From positions 1-64,000 of the forward strand of contig JAVTVY010018978.1 in the NCBI GenBank assembly GCA_036873755.1: 64,000 bases of DNA. The letters are read 5' to 3'. Shown in pieces: positions 24,361 to 34,310 of this stretch; positions within the stretch are counted from its first letter, which is position 1; every line of letters begins with the position of its first letter. Under the pieces are notes generated by a model, which was not told the origin of the DNA, did no database searches, and saw only the letters and a list, made by a program, of their open reading frames with translations. Origin of the DNA: Hanleya hanleyi (Eukaryota > Mollusca > Polyplacophora > Lepidopleurida > Hanleyidae). Position numbers and translations under genes: made by a program.

Positions 24361-25440
24361 TATTAATGGATGTTCTGATTGCAAACCTGAACATTTATCA
24401 GTTTCTGTTCCTTTTCCCCAACTGAACTGTTCCTGTTTCTCGATTTGGAAACGGGTATGTCTTCCCGATTTGCTATTTCTCATTTGAAAAAAGTACCGGT
24501 ACAACGGAAATAGGTATAAAATATCCAATTACCGTGATGGAGCTAAAACATGATAAACGGAAATGCTGACCGGTAATCGTTTTTCGTTTGATCGAATGAA
24601 ACACGGTAGACGGTACTTCTACGTATTTTCTAATGAATTTTAAATTACGGAAATGGGTTTAACAGTAGATACCGATTTTAGGCACCTGACGCCAATCACC
24701 GTTTTCTGAACGGAAATAGATGCTACCGTTCGCAAACCGTTCACCATAACAGTGAAATAGTAACCGATAACCGTTTTTCGTTTTGTATTTGAGAAAACGA
24801 AAAGGATGGGTGAAACTCATTTTCAGATGCCGTTGTTGGAACGAAAATTGAATTAGGAGAGGATACAAAAAAACATTTATTGTTCCCTTTTCCTAAAGGA
24901 ACTATTCCCGTTTCTTGATTTGGAAATCGGCAGGTCAGCCCGATTTCCTATTTTTCATTTGAAAACAGTATATACAAGGAAAATGGGTATCGGTATGAAA
25001 TATCCAATTACCGTGATGGAGCTGGAACATGATAAACGGAAATGCTGACTGGTAACCGTTTTTCGTTTTCCATTTGGTCGAATGAAAAACGGTAGACGGT
25101 ACTTCTACCTATTTTCAGATGAATTTCGTTTTACGGAAATGGGTTTAACGGTAGATACCGATTTTAGGTAGCTGACGCCCAACCTGTAACCATCTCGGTC
25201 ATCTATACGCGGTAAGACTATGGATGGCGAAGCGTACGCAAATGACCTGACGCCGATCACCGTTTTCTGAACGGGGATAGATGCTACCGTTCGTAAACCG
25301 TCCACCGTATAACAATCACATATTATCCGATAACCGTTTTCCGTTTTGTATTGACAAAAACGATTGAAAAAACGAAAAACGAAAAGGTGGTTGAAACTCA
25401 TTTTCAGATTCTGTTATTGGAACGAAAATTGAATTAACGG

Positions 25441-26271
25441 TCCTTACACGCACACATTCGTCGTAAATACAAATGTTGTCAGTTTGGAGAAACCAGATCA
25501 ATTTTAATAAAGTATCGCTCTCGTATTTCTATATGACATCAACTCATTTTGGAAAGCTGGAATACGGGAGCGATGCTGAGCTTTCCATCTTTCTACTTTC
25601 AATTTTGCGAGATGGAAAGCTCGAACACGAGAGCGATGTAGAGCTTTTCATCTTTCAGCTTTCAACTTTGCGAGACGGAAAGCTCGAACACGGGAGCGAT
25701 GTAGAGCTTTCCATCATTCTACTTTCAATTTTGCGAGATGGAAAGCTGGAACACGGGAGCGATGTAGAGCTTTCCATCTTTCTACTTTCAATTTTGCGAG
25801 ATGGAAAGCTCGAACACGAGAGCGATGTAAAACTTTTCATCTTTCAGCTTTCGACTTTGCGAGACGGAAAGCTCGAGCACGGGAGCGATGTAGAGCTTTC
25901 CATCATTCTACTTTCAATTTTGCGAGATGGAAAGCTCGAATACGGGGGCGATGTAGAGCTTTCCATCTTTCTACTTTCAATTTTGCGAGATGGAAAGCTC
26001 GAACACGGGAGCGATGTAGAGCTTTCCATCTTTCTACTTTCAATTTTGCGAGATGGAAAGCTCGAACACGAGAGCGATGTAGAGCTATTCATCTTTCAGC
26101 TTTCGACTTTGCGAGACGGAAAGCTCGAACACGGGAGCGATGTAGAGCTTTCCATCATTCTACTTTCAATTTTGCGAGATGGAAAGCTCGAACACGGGGG
26201 CGATGTAGAGTTTTCCATCTTTCTACTTTCAATTTTGCAAGATGGAAAGCTGAATTGTCAAGTGTAACACT
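25441..26271 (+). repeat. Hairpin minisatellite element, long copy (about 11 units of 63 bp)
   Basis: Flank 25441-25555, then about eleven units of 63 bp from 25556 to 26260, then the terminal GAATTGTCAAGTGTAACAC. Each unit contains GATGGAAAGCTC, an 18-nt spacer and GAGCTTTCCATC, a perfect 12-bp stem. Because 63 is divisible by three, both strands stay open in long frames. These encode a repeated 21-residue pattern, which I take as a by-product and not a gene. Confidence 0.88.
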
Positions 26272-26620
26272 TTTCGCTTGTTTTGTTCAACTTCTGAAAC
26301 ATAATTTTGCTATGACAGGGGAGACAAATCCCGACTGTCGGGACATCTTTTAGACACAAAAACGAGTCGACATGGACACAAACCATAGGGATAAACCTGT
26401 ACGAGAAACAATACTTTTCACGAGAAACAATTGCTTTAACCAATGGAGTTAATATTTTGCTGACGTTGTTAACGTATCCCACGAGGCACCGTTCATAATT
26501 CAGCCTCCTTACCTCGGCCTTTATTAGCAGTTCACCCAGGACAGGATGTATAAACCTGTACGCCTCTGGGATATCTTTGTGATGTGTGATCTATGCCTCT
26601 TTATGACAAAATTATCTAAA

Positions 26621-26622
26621 AG

Positions 26623-26651
<29 letters not shown>
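26621..26651. repeat. (GA)n microsatellite
   Basis: About 15 GA units. Confidence 0.95.
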
Positions 26652-26653
<2 letters not shown>

Positions 26654-26691
26654 AACTAAAAGAGACATGTGTATGAAGATAGAAGGTTAGA

Positions 26692-26800
26692 GTGAGTGAG
26701 TGAGTGAATAGGGTTTAACGTCGCTTTCAACATTTTTTCAGCTATATCACGACGCGGAGGGGAAGGGAGGGGAGGGGGAGAGGCAGGGGAACCTACTTGT
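26692..26800 (+). repeat. Molluscan-type GAGT-headed dispersed repeat
   Basis: GTGAGTGAGTGAGTGA is followed by GGGTTTAACGTCGCTTTC and CAGCTATATCACGACG. This head and body are familiar from short interspersed repeats in molluscan genomes and are the best single clue to the host group. Confidence 0.6.
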
Positions 26801-28129
26801 ACCAGAGCAGATCTAATGCTGCCTAGAAGGTTAGAAAAGCATTTAATATTAACTACTGAATTACTATATGATTTCTTCGTGTATATAAATGTGCATACAC
26901 TTTTGGATCATAAACACGTCATGTGAGAGGGGCGGAGTTTAGACGGAAATTTTAATAAGTGGAAATCTGATTTAAACCAGACATCACGTGCCAGCCATGC
27001 GATATTTCTAATATCCCATATGTAGTATTAGAAATACCAAACTGTATCGGTATATAACAGCAAGCGAAAATCGAAGAAAAACAAAGAGCAATGTGACAAA
27101 TCCACATATTACCTTTTTTTATTATAAATATATTTTCTTCAGCTTTTTCATCCGTAGAAAACCCAGTAAGCATTTCGCCACGTCGGCGGTGTATGGGTGT
27201 CATGTAAAGTCGTGGCGAATAGCAGAATAAACGATAAGAAGTAGGCCTGTCGAACAAAACAAATATTCAGCGACAAGAACAGTCACCATAAAGTTATGAA
27301 AGCCTCAAAATTGTATGGCAAACAATGAATAGATAGTTAGGGAACATTGTGGTACTGTATTATGCATTGTAGTAAGTACTTCTTTGTTATCAAGAATATT
27401 TGAGTAGATTGTTGTTGACTGATGCATTATCCCCGATTACAACCATGTCGATCATATAGCAAATATATCGGATATACAGTATCCTGCCATATATGCATCG
27501 TAATATATACATATTCTTGTATGTGTATTTGTTTGATAATAACTACTGTCTGTATATACGACTGGAAGACAAACTAACGAGCTCTGGCTCATTGTACTCT
27601 CAATGAGTCAATAAATTCTGTTTAAACATGTACATTTTGATGAAAGCCTATATAGTTTATACGGAAAAAAGCTGGAAGACAAACCCTTTGAAGTTCCGGG
27701 CGGAAACGAACTGGCGGCGTCTATTAAGTAAAAACAAATTCGGATACAAACATTTGAAATCAAAACAATCAGAGGGAATGAAATACGCAACATATTGCCT
27801 GGCGTTTAATTCGATGAAATATGGGCATATTCGGCAAGGTCATGATGTAATGCAGGCTGTTCGGAAAGCCTAATAATAAAACGGCTGGTCTTCGTCCTCT
27901 GTCATGGCTCGACTTTGTCAGACGAACCAAGAGTAGGGATGATGTTGAAAGCATGATGACCAGGATGCTATTTGAGGCAGATCCCAGTGGGAAGAAGAGG
28001 GGAAAATCCCCATCCGAAGGACTGGTTTTATGCTAGTTCGAATACATTCCGAGTATAATATATTACAACCGGCTACTTGGAAGAGAAAACTGATACCACG
28101 AGCATATAGAAGCTATGCACATGGGCAAG
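26801..28129. other. No recognisable gene
   Basis: Two open frames (27628-27873 and, in another frame, 27856-28034) have protein-like composition, the second with WLDFVRRTKSRDDVESMM. I cannot place either in a family. They may be a decayed element. Confidence 0.4.
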
Positions 28130-28335
28130 AGTTTATCACACTTCGAATGGTTCGGTGTGATAAAAATAAATTCAGTGAAATTGTTCTGGAAGGTCTTCAG
28201 GGTTGGGCAATGTTTTACACTCTGCGGGAGCTCGTTCCACACCTTTGTACCAATTATGACAGTGAATGATTTATGGTGTTGGCTGGGTTGTACAATAGCC
28301 CTACCCGGCCGTTTCCCAGAGAAATATAGTGGCAT
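28130..28335 (-). pseudogene. C-terminal scrap of a LINE ORF2
   Basis: The reverse strand reads KSFTVIIGTKVWNELPQSVK and then KTFQNNFTEFIF. The GxKxWNxLP step followed by an FxxxxxxF helix is typical of the very end of LINE reverse transcriptases. No upstream domains remain, as expected of a 5'-truncated insertion. Confidence 0.5.
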
Positions 28336-28892
28336 AAGATTGTGTTCTTACGAAACGATTAAATCTATCAACTACATATACTCTATACATATTAGTTTAC
28401 ATCAGGACATATGTATTCAAGTGGAATTTTCATTTTACGCTATATCATTTATGCGTTCAAAACGTATCGCTATGATCTGTTTTAAAGATTCTGGGTAAGT
28501 TCGCATCGCTCGAGTTTTGGAACGTAATTCAGAGAATCAAAATTGCTAGAACCACATATTGTGCAAGAACTGAAAGTGTTAAGAGTGTATAGGAACTCCT
28601 ATTTGCGATATGGGGAATTCGAATTTCGGAAATTGTAATTTCCATCGGATTGTCCGTTATCGGAAATATCGTAATGAATTGTAATTTCCGTCATGGAATG
28701 AAAATGGTACGATGTCGATGATACTATGATCGATCGGATCATCGCCATTTGGGTGAGACAGGTGGGAAGGGAGCGAATATCAGGAATACTGTGTAATATT
28801 GCGCAAGCCCGCATATATCGTCATGTTAGAACAAACGCGGACGTGTTTGAACATTTACATGTTCTCAATTTAAATGCGCATCATCAGGATTT

Positions 28893-29015
28893 ATATCAGG
28901 TTGAAATGTTGCCTATATGACTGTTCTTTATGTGTGTCCTTGGTGATTGCGTCAGAAAGGCTTACAGATCCCACGTCACAAATAGATCCCAGGCGTACAG
29001 GCTTACAACCTGTGA
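28893..29015 (+). repeat. Dispersed repeat B, copy 1
   Basis: Sequence from CAGGTTGAAATGTTGCCTAT through ACAGATCCCACGTCACAAAT to CTGTGAAAA, repeated in direct orientation at 30184-30306. Confidence 0.85.
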
Positions 29016-29021
29016 AAATAG

Positions 29022-29485
29022 TAGCAGGTAGTGTACATGTAAGCCAAGATGACAAGGTCTGTGATTACGGAAAGTTTCAGAGATCTTCTCAAATCAAGTT
29101 CATAACTTCGTTGGCAAATAAGATTTTGACAAAATGCCAATTAGAAACCGATGACCGATATTAATGCGCATCGTAGAATACACAAATCTATTGTGGAGCC
29201 ATCTTAATCTCGAAGTTTGCGAGTAACCACTGCAATAGATATGTAGATATCCAATAAAATAAGGTTCAGATAGCGGCCATTTTGGAAATCCGAGATGGCC
29301 GTAAATTCAACATATCTATTGTGAAATAATCGGCGAACTGATCCCATAAAATAGCAGCGTATCGACTGGAATAATGTAGATATATTGTGTGATTATTGAA
29401 ATATTGACTGAAGTCGGCTTCAGATGTCGGTCATCTTGAATTTCAAGACAAATGGACAAATGTCCACTTTCATTTGTCTAACATT
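29022..29485 (+). repeat. Dispersed repeat C, copy 1 (about 440 bp)
   Basis: From GCAGGTAGTGTACATGTA to CATTTGTCTAAC, with internal AATCCGAGATGG and TGAAATATTGACTGAA steps. A diverged direct copy lies at 37012-37450. No coding potential. Confidence 0.85.
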
Positions 29486-30183
29486 GATATCGTACTTTCT
29501 ATCAATATTCGGACAACTGACAAATAAGAAATCCAGAACAGAAAAAAACAGTGTAGAATTCCAGACGCTGATATATGCTCCTTGTGGCCAATTTGAAAAA
29601 TGGGCACTGTGACGTACATAGGAAAAGTTCGCGGTGGCTCCATATCTAGAAATGCTCTCATGCAGGCCTCGATGTACATCCCCGGCAAATGGCGCAAACG
29701 TCGAAATAATTTACTATCATACGTAGCCGAATTGATATACCAAATGGCTAGGAAAGAGACACGTTCGCATAAGTACCAGTTTTATCGCGCAGATCCAAAA
29801 AGTCGCACAGTGCGATTTTCTGCCCTCATCACAAGGCATACAGTCTCACATCAAATATGCACACAGTAGCAGTTGTGAGTGCAGGCTGCATTTCAGATTT
29901 TGCTGAAGACGTGCAACAAAACTATAAGTTACGGGTTTATTTGTAGATAGTAGGAATAAGAACTAACGTACCAATAAATAATTATGTGAACTTATAAATG
30001 TGATAATATATGTAGAAACAGTAGTTCCTATCCCATAATTGACCTAAATATTCAGCTTATTGTCGATAAAGTCAACCATTCAACAGTACTATAAGCTGAT
30101 GTTCTAAGAATATACCCCTATTATCTTGATAAGCCAGTTATCAACCAACTATTTTCCACAACACTTGCAGATCTGTTTTTCTA
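29486..30183. other. No recognised gene; one unplaced 89-codon frame
   Basis: A forward frame at 29600-29869 reads basic (KWRKRRNN, ARKETRSHKYQFYRADPK) and looks protein-like. It has no family resemblance that I can name and no promoter or splice context. Confidence 0.3.
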
Positions 30184-30306
30184 TCAGGTTGAAATGTTGC
30201 CTATGTGACTGTTGTTCATGTGTGTCCTAGGTGATTGCGTTAGAAAGATATACAGATCCCACGTCACAAATAGATCCCAGGCGTACAGGCTTACACCCTG
30301 TGAAAA
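30184..30306 (+). repeat. Dispersed repeat B, copy 2
   Basis: Direct copy of 28893-29015 with few differences. Confidence 0.85.
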
Positions 30307-30469
30307 GACTAGCACAGCATTCATCTGTAAATTTACGTATAGACCAGTCATTTAGTGCAGATTTTCCATCCAATTTTGCCTTTTTTATAAAAGCATGAAA
30401 TATGGGACAAATATAGAGGAAGACATCAGAAACATTTTTGGATATGGAGCCATCCCGAAATGTACCGTA

Positions 30470-30665
30470 GGAATAGTCTATGGGCTTACGTAATATTTTT
30501 CAGATTTGTCATTTTTTCGGGTAGATTCTTGGCGCTCATGTCTAAACACATCTAGAAAGTTCGCTGATTAAGAAAAGAATGGGTGCCAGTTTTTGCATTA
30601 ACATTTGGGACCTCCATTTTGAATTTCAAAATGGCCATCATCGAAAATCATTTTTTAAACATAAT
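30470..30665 (+). repeat. Inverted repeat D, left copy
   Basis: TGGGCTTACGTAA, GGGTAGATTCTTGGC, GGGTGCCAGTTTTT and CCTCCATTTTGAATTTCAAAATGG are found again, reverse-complemented, at 34485-34680. The two copies enclose the zinc-finger gene and the large palindrome and may be remnants of element termini. Confidence 0.75.
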
Positions 30666-30819
30666 TGCCAATTATTCATTCAAATGTCATCCAATATTTG
30701 TTTCATTTTATCTAAACTCTTATAAAGGGGCCAACCATTCATTGGAAACAAAATAAGAACACTATAAATACTCTAAATTAGCAAAAATCCAAGATGGTCA
30801 CCAGATTTCAGGATTTGTT

Positions 30820-31080
30820 TACGTAGCCCCATATAGACCCATATAGTCCCATACTAGGGGTATAGGACCAATGTTTGTCCCACTGGGAAACGTACTTCTA
30901 GACATTTGCGATATGGTTGTTTTGATTTGTTTTGTCTCGTCACGACAAACATGATAGGAAGTGTCCCGGCACGAAACGGTGAAATTTTTGAAAAAAGTTT
31001 GAGGTCTGTCTATAGCCCCATATAGACCCATATACTGGGGTATAAGCCCAATGTATGTATAAATCCATACTGGGTGGACG
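30820..31080. repeat. Small repeats of CCCATATAGACCCATATA type
   Basis: Two copies of CCCCATATAGACCCATATA (near 30825 and 31017) bracket a 190-bp spacer. No gene. Confidence 0.6.
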
Positions 31081-31860
31081 TGTTGGAGTCTAGGTGAGTC
31101 CCTGGTGGTCCAATGGTGTTGTATGAGGTCTTATTTTGAAGCTCTCATGCAGGAGCACTTGACTACACTAATAATTCGTACGTTGTCAATAATCGGCGCA
31201 TGCGCAGCCTGGCCGTAGTATAGAAAGCAGGCATTTTTGGGTGTGTGTGTGGGTGTGTTTGGGTTAGAGATGGGCTATTCACGGTTCGAATGGGTCGTGT
31301 GAGGTATCCATGTGAAGCCTATGTAATGGAGCATCTGGTGGCGTGGATGTGGGGTAGAAATATGGTCATTCTGCGCATGCGCAGTCTGACCGTAGTATAG
31401 AAAGCAGGCATTTTGGAGGGGGGGTATGTGGGTGTGTGTTTGGGGTAGAGATGACCGCTATGGGTCCGAATGGGTCGTGGAAGGTGTCAAAGTGAAGCTT
31501 ATGTGGGTTAGAGTCAGAATGGTGTGTTTTCAAATGCAATTCGCGTCAATCTGCGCATGCGCAGTTGGTTGTAGTAAGTAAAGTGGCCATTTTGGGGCAG
31601 TGAAGGAAGGTATTTGGTGTAGAGAGGGACCATCCTTGGTCCGAATGCGTCGTGTGAGGTGTCATTTTGTAGCTCTTGGGGTGTAGACCCCAATCTGAGG
31701 GATGTTCACGTCATCTGTGACGTCATTGGTGACGTCATCAGTACGAGTAGTAGCCAAAGTGGACATTTTGGGGCAGTGAAAGGAAGGTATTTGGTGTAGA
31801 GAAGGACCATCCTTGGTCCGAATGCGTCGTATGAGGTGTCATATTGTAGCAACGCCCGCC
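31081..31860 (+). repeat. Array of about four NRF1/CRE-type dispersed units
   Basis: Each unit reads: GCGCATGCGCAG (near 31197, 31374, 31551), a GTAGTATAGAAAGCAGGCATTTT step, a G/T-rich run, GGGTAGAGA, TGGTCCGAATGGGTCGTG and GAGGTGTCA. The last units carry TGACGTCA-type sites (31715-31740). GCGCATGCGC is the NRF1 core and TGACGTCA the CRE core; the units may act as promoters or enhancers, which is inference. Confidence 0.8.
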
Positions 31861-32030
31861 AACGCCAAGCTTAACGCTTCAACGCCCTGGTGAAATAGCT
31901 CAGAAATTCTGATTTTCTAGATATTCCATGGAATTGTCACTAATTCTTCGAAATGCAGTGACGCCCGTCAACGCTTGTAGTTATGCCTTAACGCTCTAAC
32001 ATAACGCCTTGACGCCATGATATAGACCGG
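31850..32030 (-). repeat. GCGTTAAG/GGCGTT iteron-like block 3' of the zinc-finger gene
   Basis: Repeated CAACGC, TTAACGCTTCAACGCC and CTTAACGCTCTAACATAACGCC words. The same words lie upstream of the gene at 32939-32985 and on both sides of the copy at 60.6 kb. Confidence 0.7.
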
Positions 32031-32298
32031 AGAGAGAACAACAACAAAAACAAGGATCACACATGAGAGAACAACAACAACAAGAAGTTTTTTCATATAG
32101 TTTATTTTCCCCAATATTACATCATACCCACGGTGGGGGAGCCGCGTTGGGTATGTTTACAACTCAAAAGACTCTTGCCCAATCAGAGGCCACCATTTGC
32201 ATCTATCATATTCGTTCCTGTCCGTTAGATGTAGTCTTGTCCAATCAGAAGTCGCCATTTCAGCAAGTTCCATCTTCGGTCATGTTCGCTCTGAACCG

Positions 32299-32304
32299 TT
32301 TATT
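32299..32304 (-). terminator. Poly(A) signal of the zinc-finger gene
   Basis: AATAAA on the reverse strand begins directly after the TAG stop (32305-32307), giving an extremely compact 3' end. Confidence 0.6.
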
Positions 32305-32877
32305 CTAATCATCGTCGGACAGGCCTGGATATTCTTCGGGCAGCATGTCCTGAAACAGTTGTTTGCGCATTCTGATCGCATTTTCCAGAGCCACGGTGGG
32401 TGGTAGCCCCATAACCTCTTCCAAGTGACGCTTGGCCTTCATGATGGACCTGTGCGTGGTGTCGCCTTTCATTTCAAGCGGTAGTAAGGTATACTGTTCA
32501 TAGATCGCCATGGCTGTTTTCCTGATGCAGGGGCGCATTTGGGTGTACGCCTGTTGTAAGTTATCCTGTCCGACGTCCTCGATCGCTGCAGCGTGAGTAT
32601 TGATAGCTGCTGTCACAATACGATCCCAGAAGGTAGGTTCTGCCTCACTTTCCACGGACGTATGCTGACTATCTGAGGTCAAGCTCTCCGTATCACTAGA
32701 TAGACTCTCAGCAATCTCTGTTTCGGTATCAGTCGATACACTCTCAGCAGTCTCTGTATCAGCATCCCCCTCAACGGACTCTTCGGAGTCTTCAATCCCA
32801 TGTATATTGTTCTGGTGTCGCATCATATCGTAATGTCTGGTGAACGTGCGTTCGCACTCAGAGCAAGTATAAGTCAT
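32305..32877 (-). CDS. C2H2 zinc-finger protein of a virus-like element
   Basis: Intronless frame. I take ATG 32877 (MTYTCSEC) as the start, because a TATA box lies at 32924-32931 inside the longer open frame; the product is then 190 residues. A single C2H2 finger comes first: YTCSECERTFTRHYDMMRHQ with H-x4-H. A strongly acidic Glu/Asp/Ser/Thr stretch follows (about residues 25-80). The C-terminal domain has WDRIVTAAINTHAAA, MRPCIRKTAMAIYEQYTLLP, HRSIMKAKRHLEEVMGLPP and RMRKQLFQDMLPEEYPG. This last domain is conserved in two broken copies (46.8 and 60.6 kb), so it is under the element's constraint and not random. I do not recognise it. The finger suggests DNA binding; a role in regulating element genes is a guess. 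Confidence 0.7.
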   Translation of the reverse strand: MTYTCSECERTFTRHYDMMRHQNNIHGIEDSEESVEGDADTETAESVSTDTETEIAESLSSDTESLTSDSQHTSVESEAEPTFWDRIVTAAINTHAAAIEDVGQDNLQQAYTQMRPCIRKTAMAIYEQYTLLPLEMKGDTTHRSIMKAKRHLEEVMGLPPTVALENAIRMRKQLFQDMLPEEYPGLSDDD

Positions 32878-32923
32878 GTTGACGGTTGAACGTCGACTGT
32901 GCGTGTTTTTGGAAATACGCTCG

Positions 32924-32931
32924 CTTTTATA
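32924..32931 (-). promoter_or_regulatory. TATA box of the zinc-finger gene
   Basis: Reverse strand TATAAAAG followed by CGAGCG, 47-54 bp before ATG 32877. The same TATAAAA-plus-GCG arrangement stands before the gene at 2705-3541. Confidence 0.6.
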
Positions 32932-32938
32932 GACAGTA

Positions 32939-32990
32939 ACGCCAGTCAACGCTTAGCTTAACGCTTCAACGCCCTGGTGAACTAGCTCAG
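32939..32990 (-). repeat. Iteron-like block 5' of the zinc-finger gene
   Basis: ACGCCAGTCAACGCTTAGC and TTAACGCTTCAACGCC, then CTGGTGAACTAGCTCAGA. It matches the block upstream of the copy at 60.6 kb in opposite orientation. Confidence 0.7.
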
Positions 32991-33062
32991 AAGCTCTGAT
33001 TTTCATGGAATTTATTTGGTTCACATTGGATATGCATTATTACATACTGTGAGCAGAAAATA

Positions 33063-34310
33063 TTTGTCATATACCAGTAGTCCGTGAGCTACTGGGGCTC
33101 ACCTTACACCCCCCCCCCCACTACAGACCGAAACTATGTTTTTTATGTGCTTTAGGACATGTCAAATAAGAAACAATTTGTTAACAGTCGATAAACTGGG
33201 ACTCACTACCGTTTTAATCACTTTGAAATTACTCCTGTGTTAATAAATACAATTTTTGTGATCTTTATAATGTTGGCCACATATTATTCAGCATTGATTG
33301 CTGCATCGAATATTTACAAGATAATATCACTATTTGTTGGGTATGACATCACACAGGGGCCATACATACAAAAGTAGCAGTAGTAGCGAAAGCGGGCGTT
33401 TTGGGGTGCGTGAGGGTGTGCTTGAGCGATTGAGGGACCATTATTGGTTCGAATGCGTCGGGTGAGGTGTCAAAGTGAAGCCCTCGTTATGTAGACCACG
33501 GCTTGAGGGATCTCCACATGATCTGTGATGTCATTGGTGACGTCATCAGTAGGAGTAGTAGACAAAGTAGGCATTTTGAGGATGCGGAGGAAGGTTTTTG
33601 GGGTAGAGATGGACCATCCGTGGTCTAAATGGACCGTGTGGGGTGTCCCTCTGCATCTACATGCAGAGAGTTACAAGATGACACCCCACACGGTCCATTT
33701 AGACCACAGATGGTCTATCTCTACCCCAAAAACCGTCCTCCGCATCCTCAAAATGCCTAGTTTGTCTACTACTCCTACTGATGTCACCAATGACATCACA
33801 GATCATGTGGAGATCCCTCAAGCCGTGGTCTACATACCGAGGGCTTCACTTTGACACCTCACCCGACGCATTCGAATCAAGAATGGTCCCTCAATCGCTC
33901 AAGCACACCCTCACGCACCCCAAAACGCCAGCTTTCGCTACTACTCCTACTTTTGTATGTATGGTCCCTGTGTGACGTCATACCCAACAAATAGTGATAT
34001 TATCTTGTAAATATTCGATGCAGCAATCAATGCTGAATAATATGTGGCCAACATTATAAAGATTGGATAATAATTATGGAGGATAAGACTATTCTTGTAA
34101 CCCTACCCCCTATTGTCACAAAAATTGTACTTATTAACACAGGAGTAATTTCGAAGTGATTAAAAGGGTAGTGAGTCCCAGTTTATCGACTGTTAACAAA
34201 TTGTTTCTTATTTGACATGTCCTAAAGCACATAAAAAACATAGTTTCGGTCTGTAGTGGGGGGGTGCAAGGTGAGCCCTAGTAGCTCACGGACTACAGTA
34301 AGAAGTTGCA
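33063..34310. repeat. Large near-perfect palindrome, arms of about 600 bp
   Basis: Left arm 33063-33660 and right arm 33670-34310 are almost perfect reverse complements. They meet at a small hairpin (CTCTGCATCTACATGCAGAG, near 33648-33667). The right arm has one extra block of about 50 bp near 34065-34120. Each arm holds two of the NRF1/CRE-type units with TGACGTCATCAG, then a tail with a C- or G-run. No gene. Confidence 0.93.

Larger units (their letters stand above)
22313..25440. mobile_element. Fold-back-like element with long complex inverted repeats
   Basis: The left arm (about 22320-23060) and right arm (about 24390-25440) are inverted copies. They are built from CGGAAAACG / CGTTTTTCG-rich modules such as ACCGTTAATTCA, TTTCGTTCCAACAACGG, CGGTAGATACCG and AACATGATAAACGG. 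Each arm itself contains two partial repeats of the same module. The centre (23060-24390) is unrelated and has no gene. The architecture, inverted arms made of internally repeated subunits, resembles fold-back transposons. No transposase is seen. Confidence 0.7.

Noticed and set aside
25473..26267. 264-codon open frame with repeated 21-residue units, and mirror frames on the other strand
   Set aside because: It arises because the 63-bp hairpin minisatellite has a period divisible by three; frames are open on both strands and no start context or homologue is evident.
27628..28034. Pair of overlapping forward frames that could be a small gene
   Set aside because: Composition is protein-like, but there is no recognisable family, promoter or splice signal.
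33525..33975. Forward frames in the large palindrome
   Set aside because: The sequence is a duplicated, inverted repeat unit with no family resemblance.
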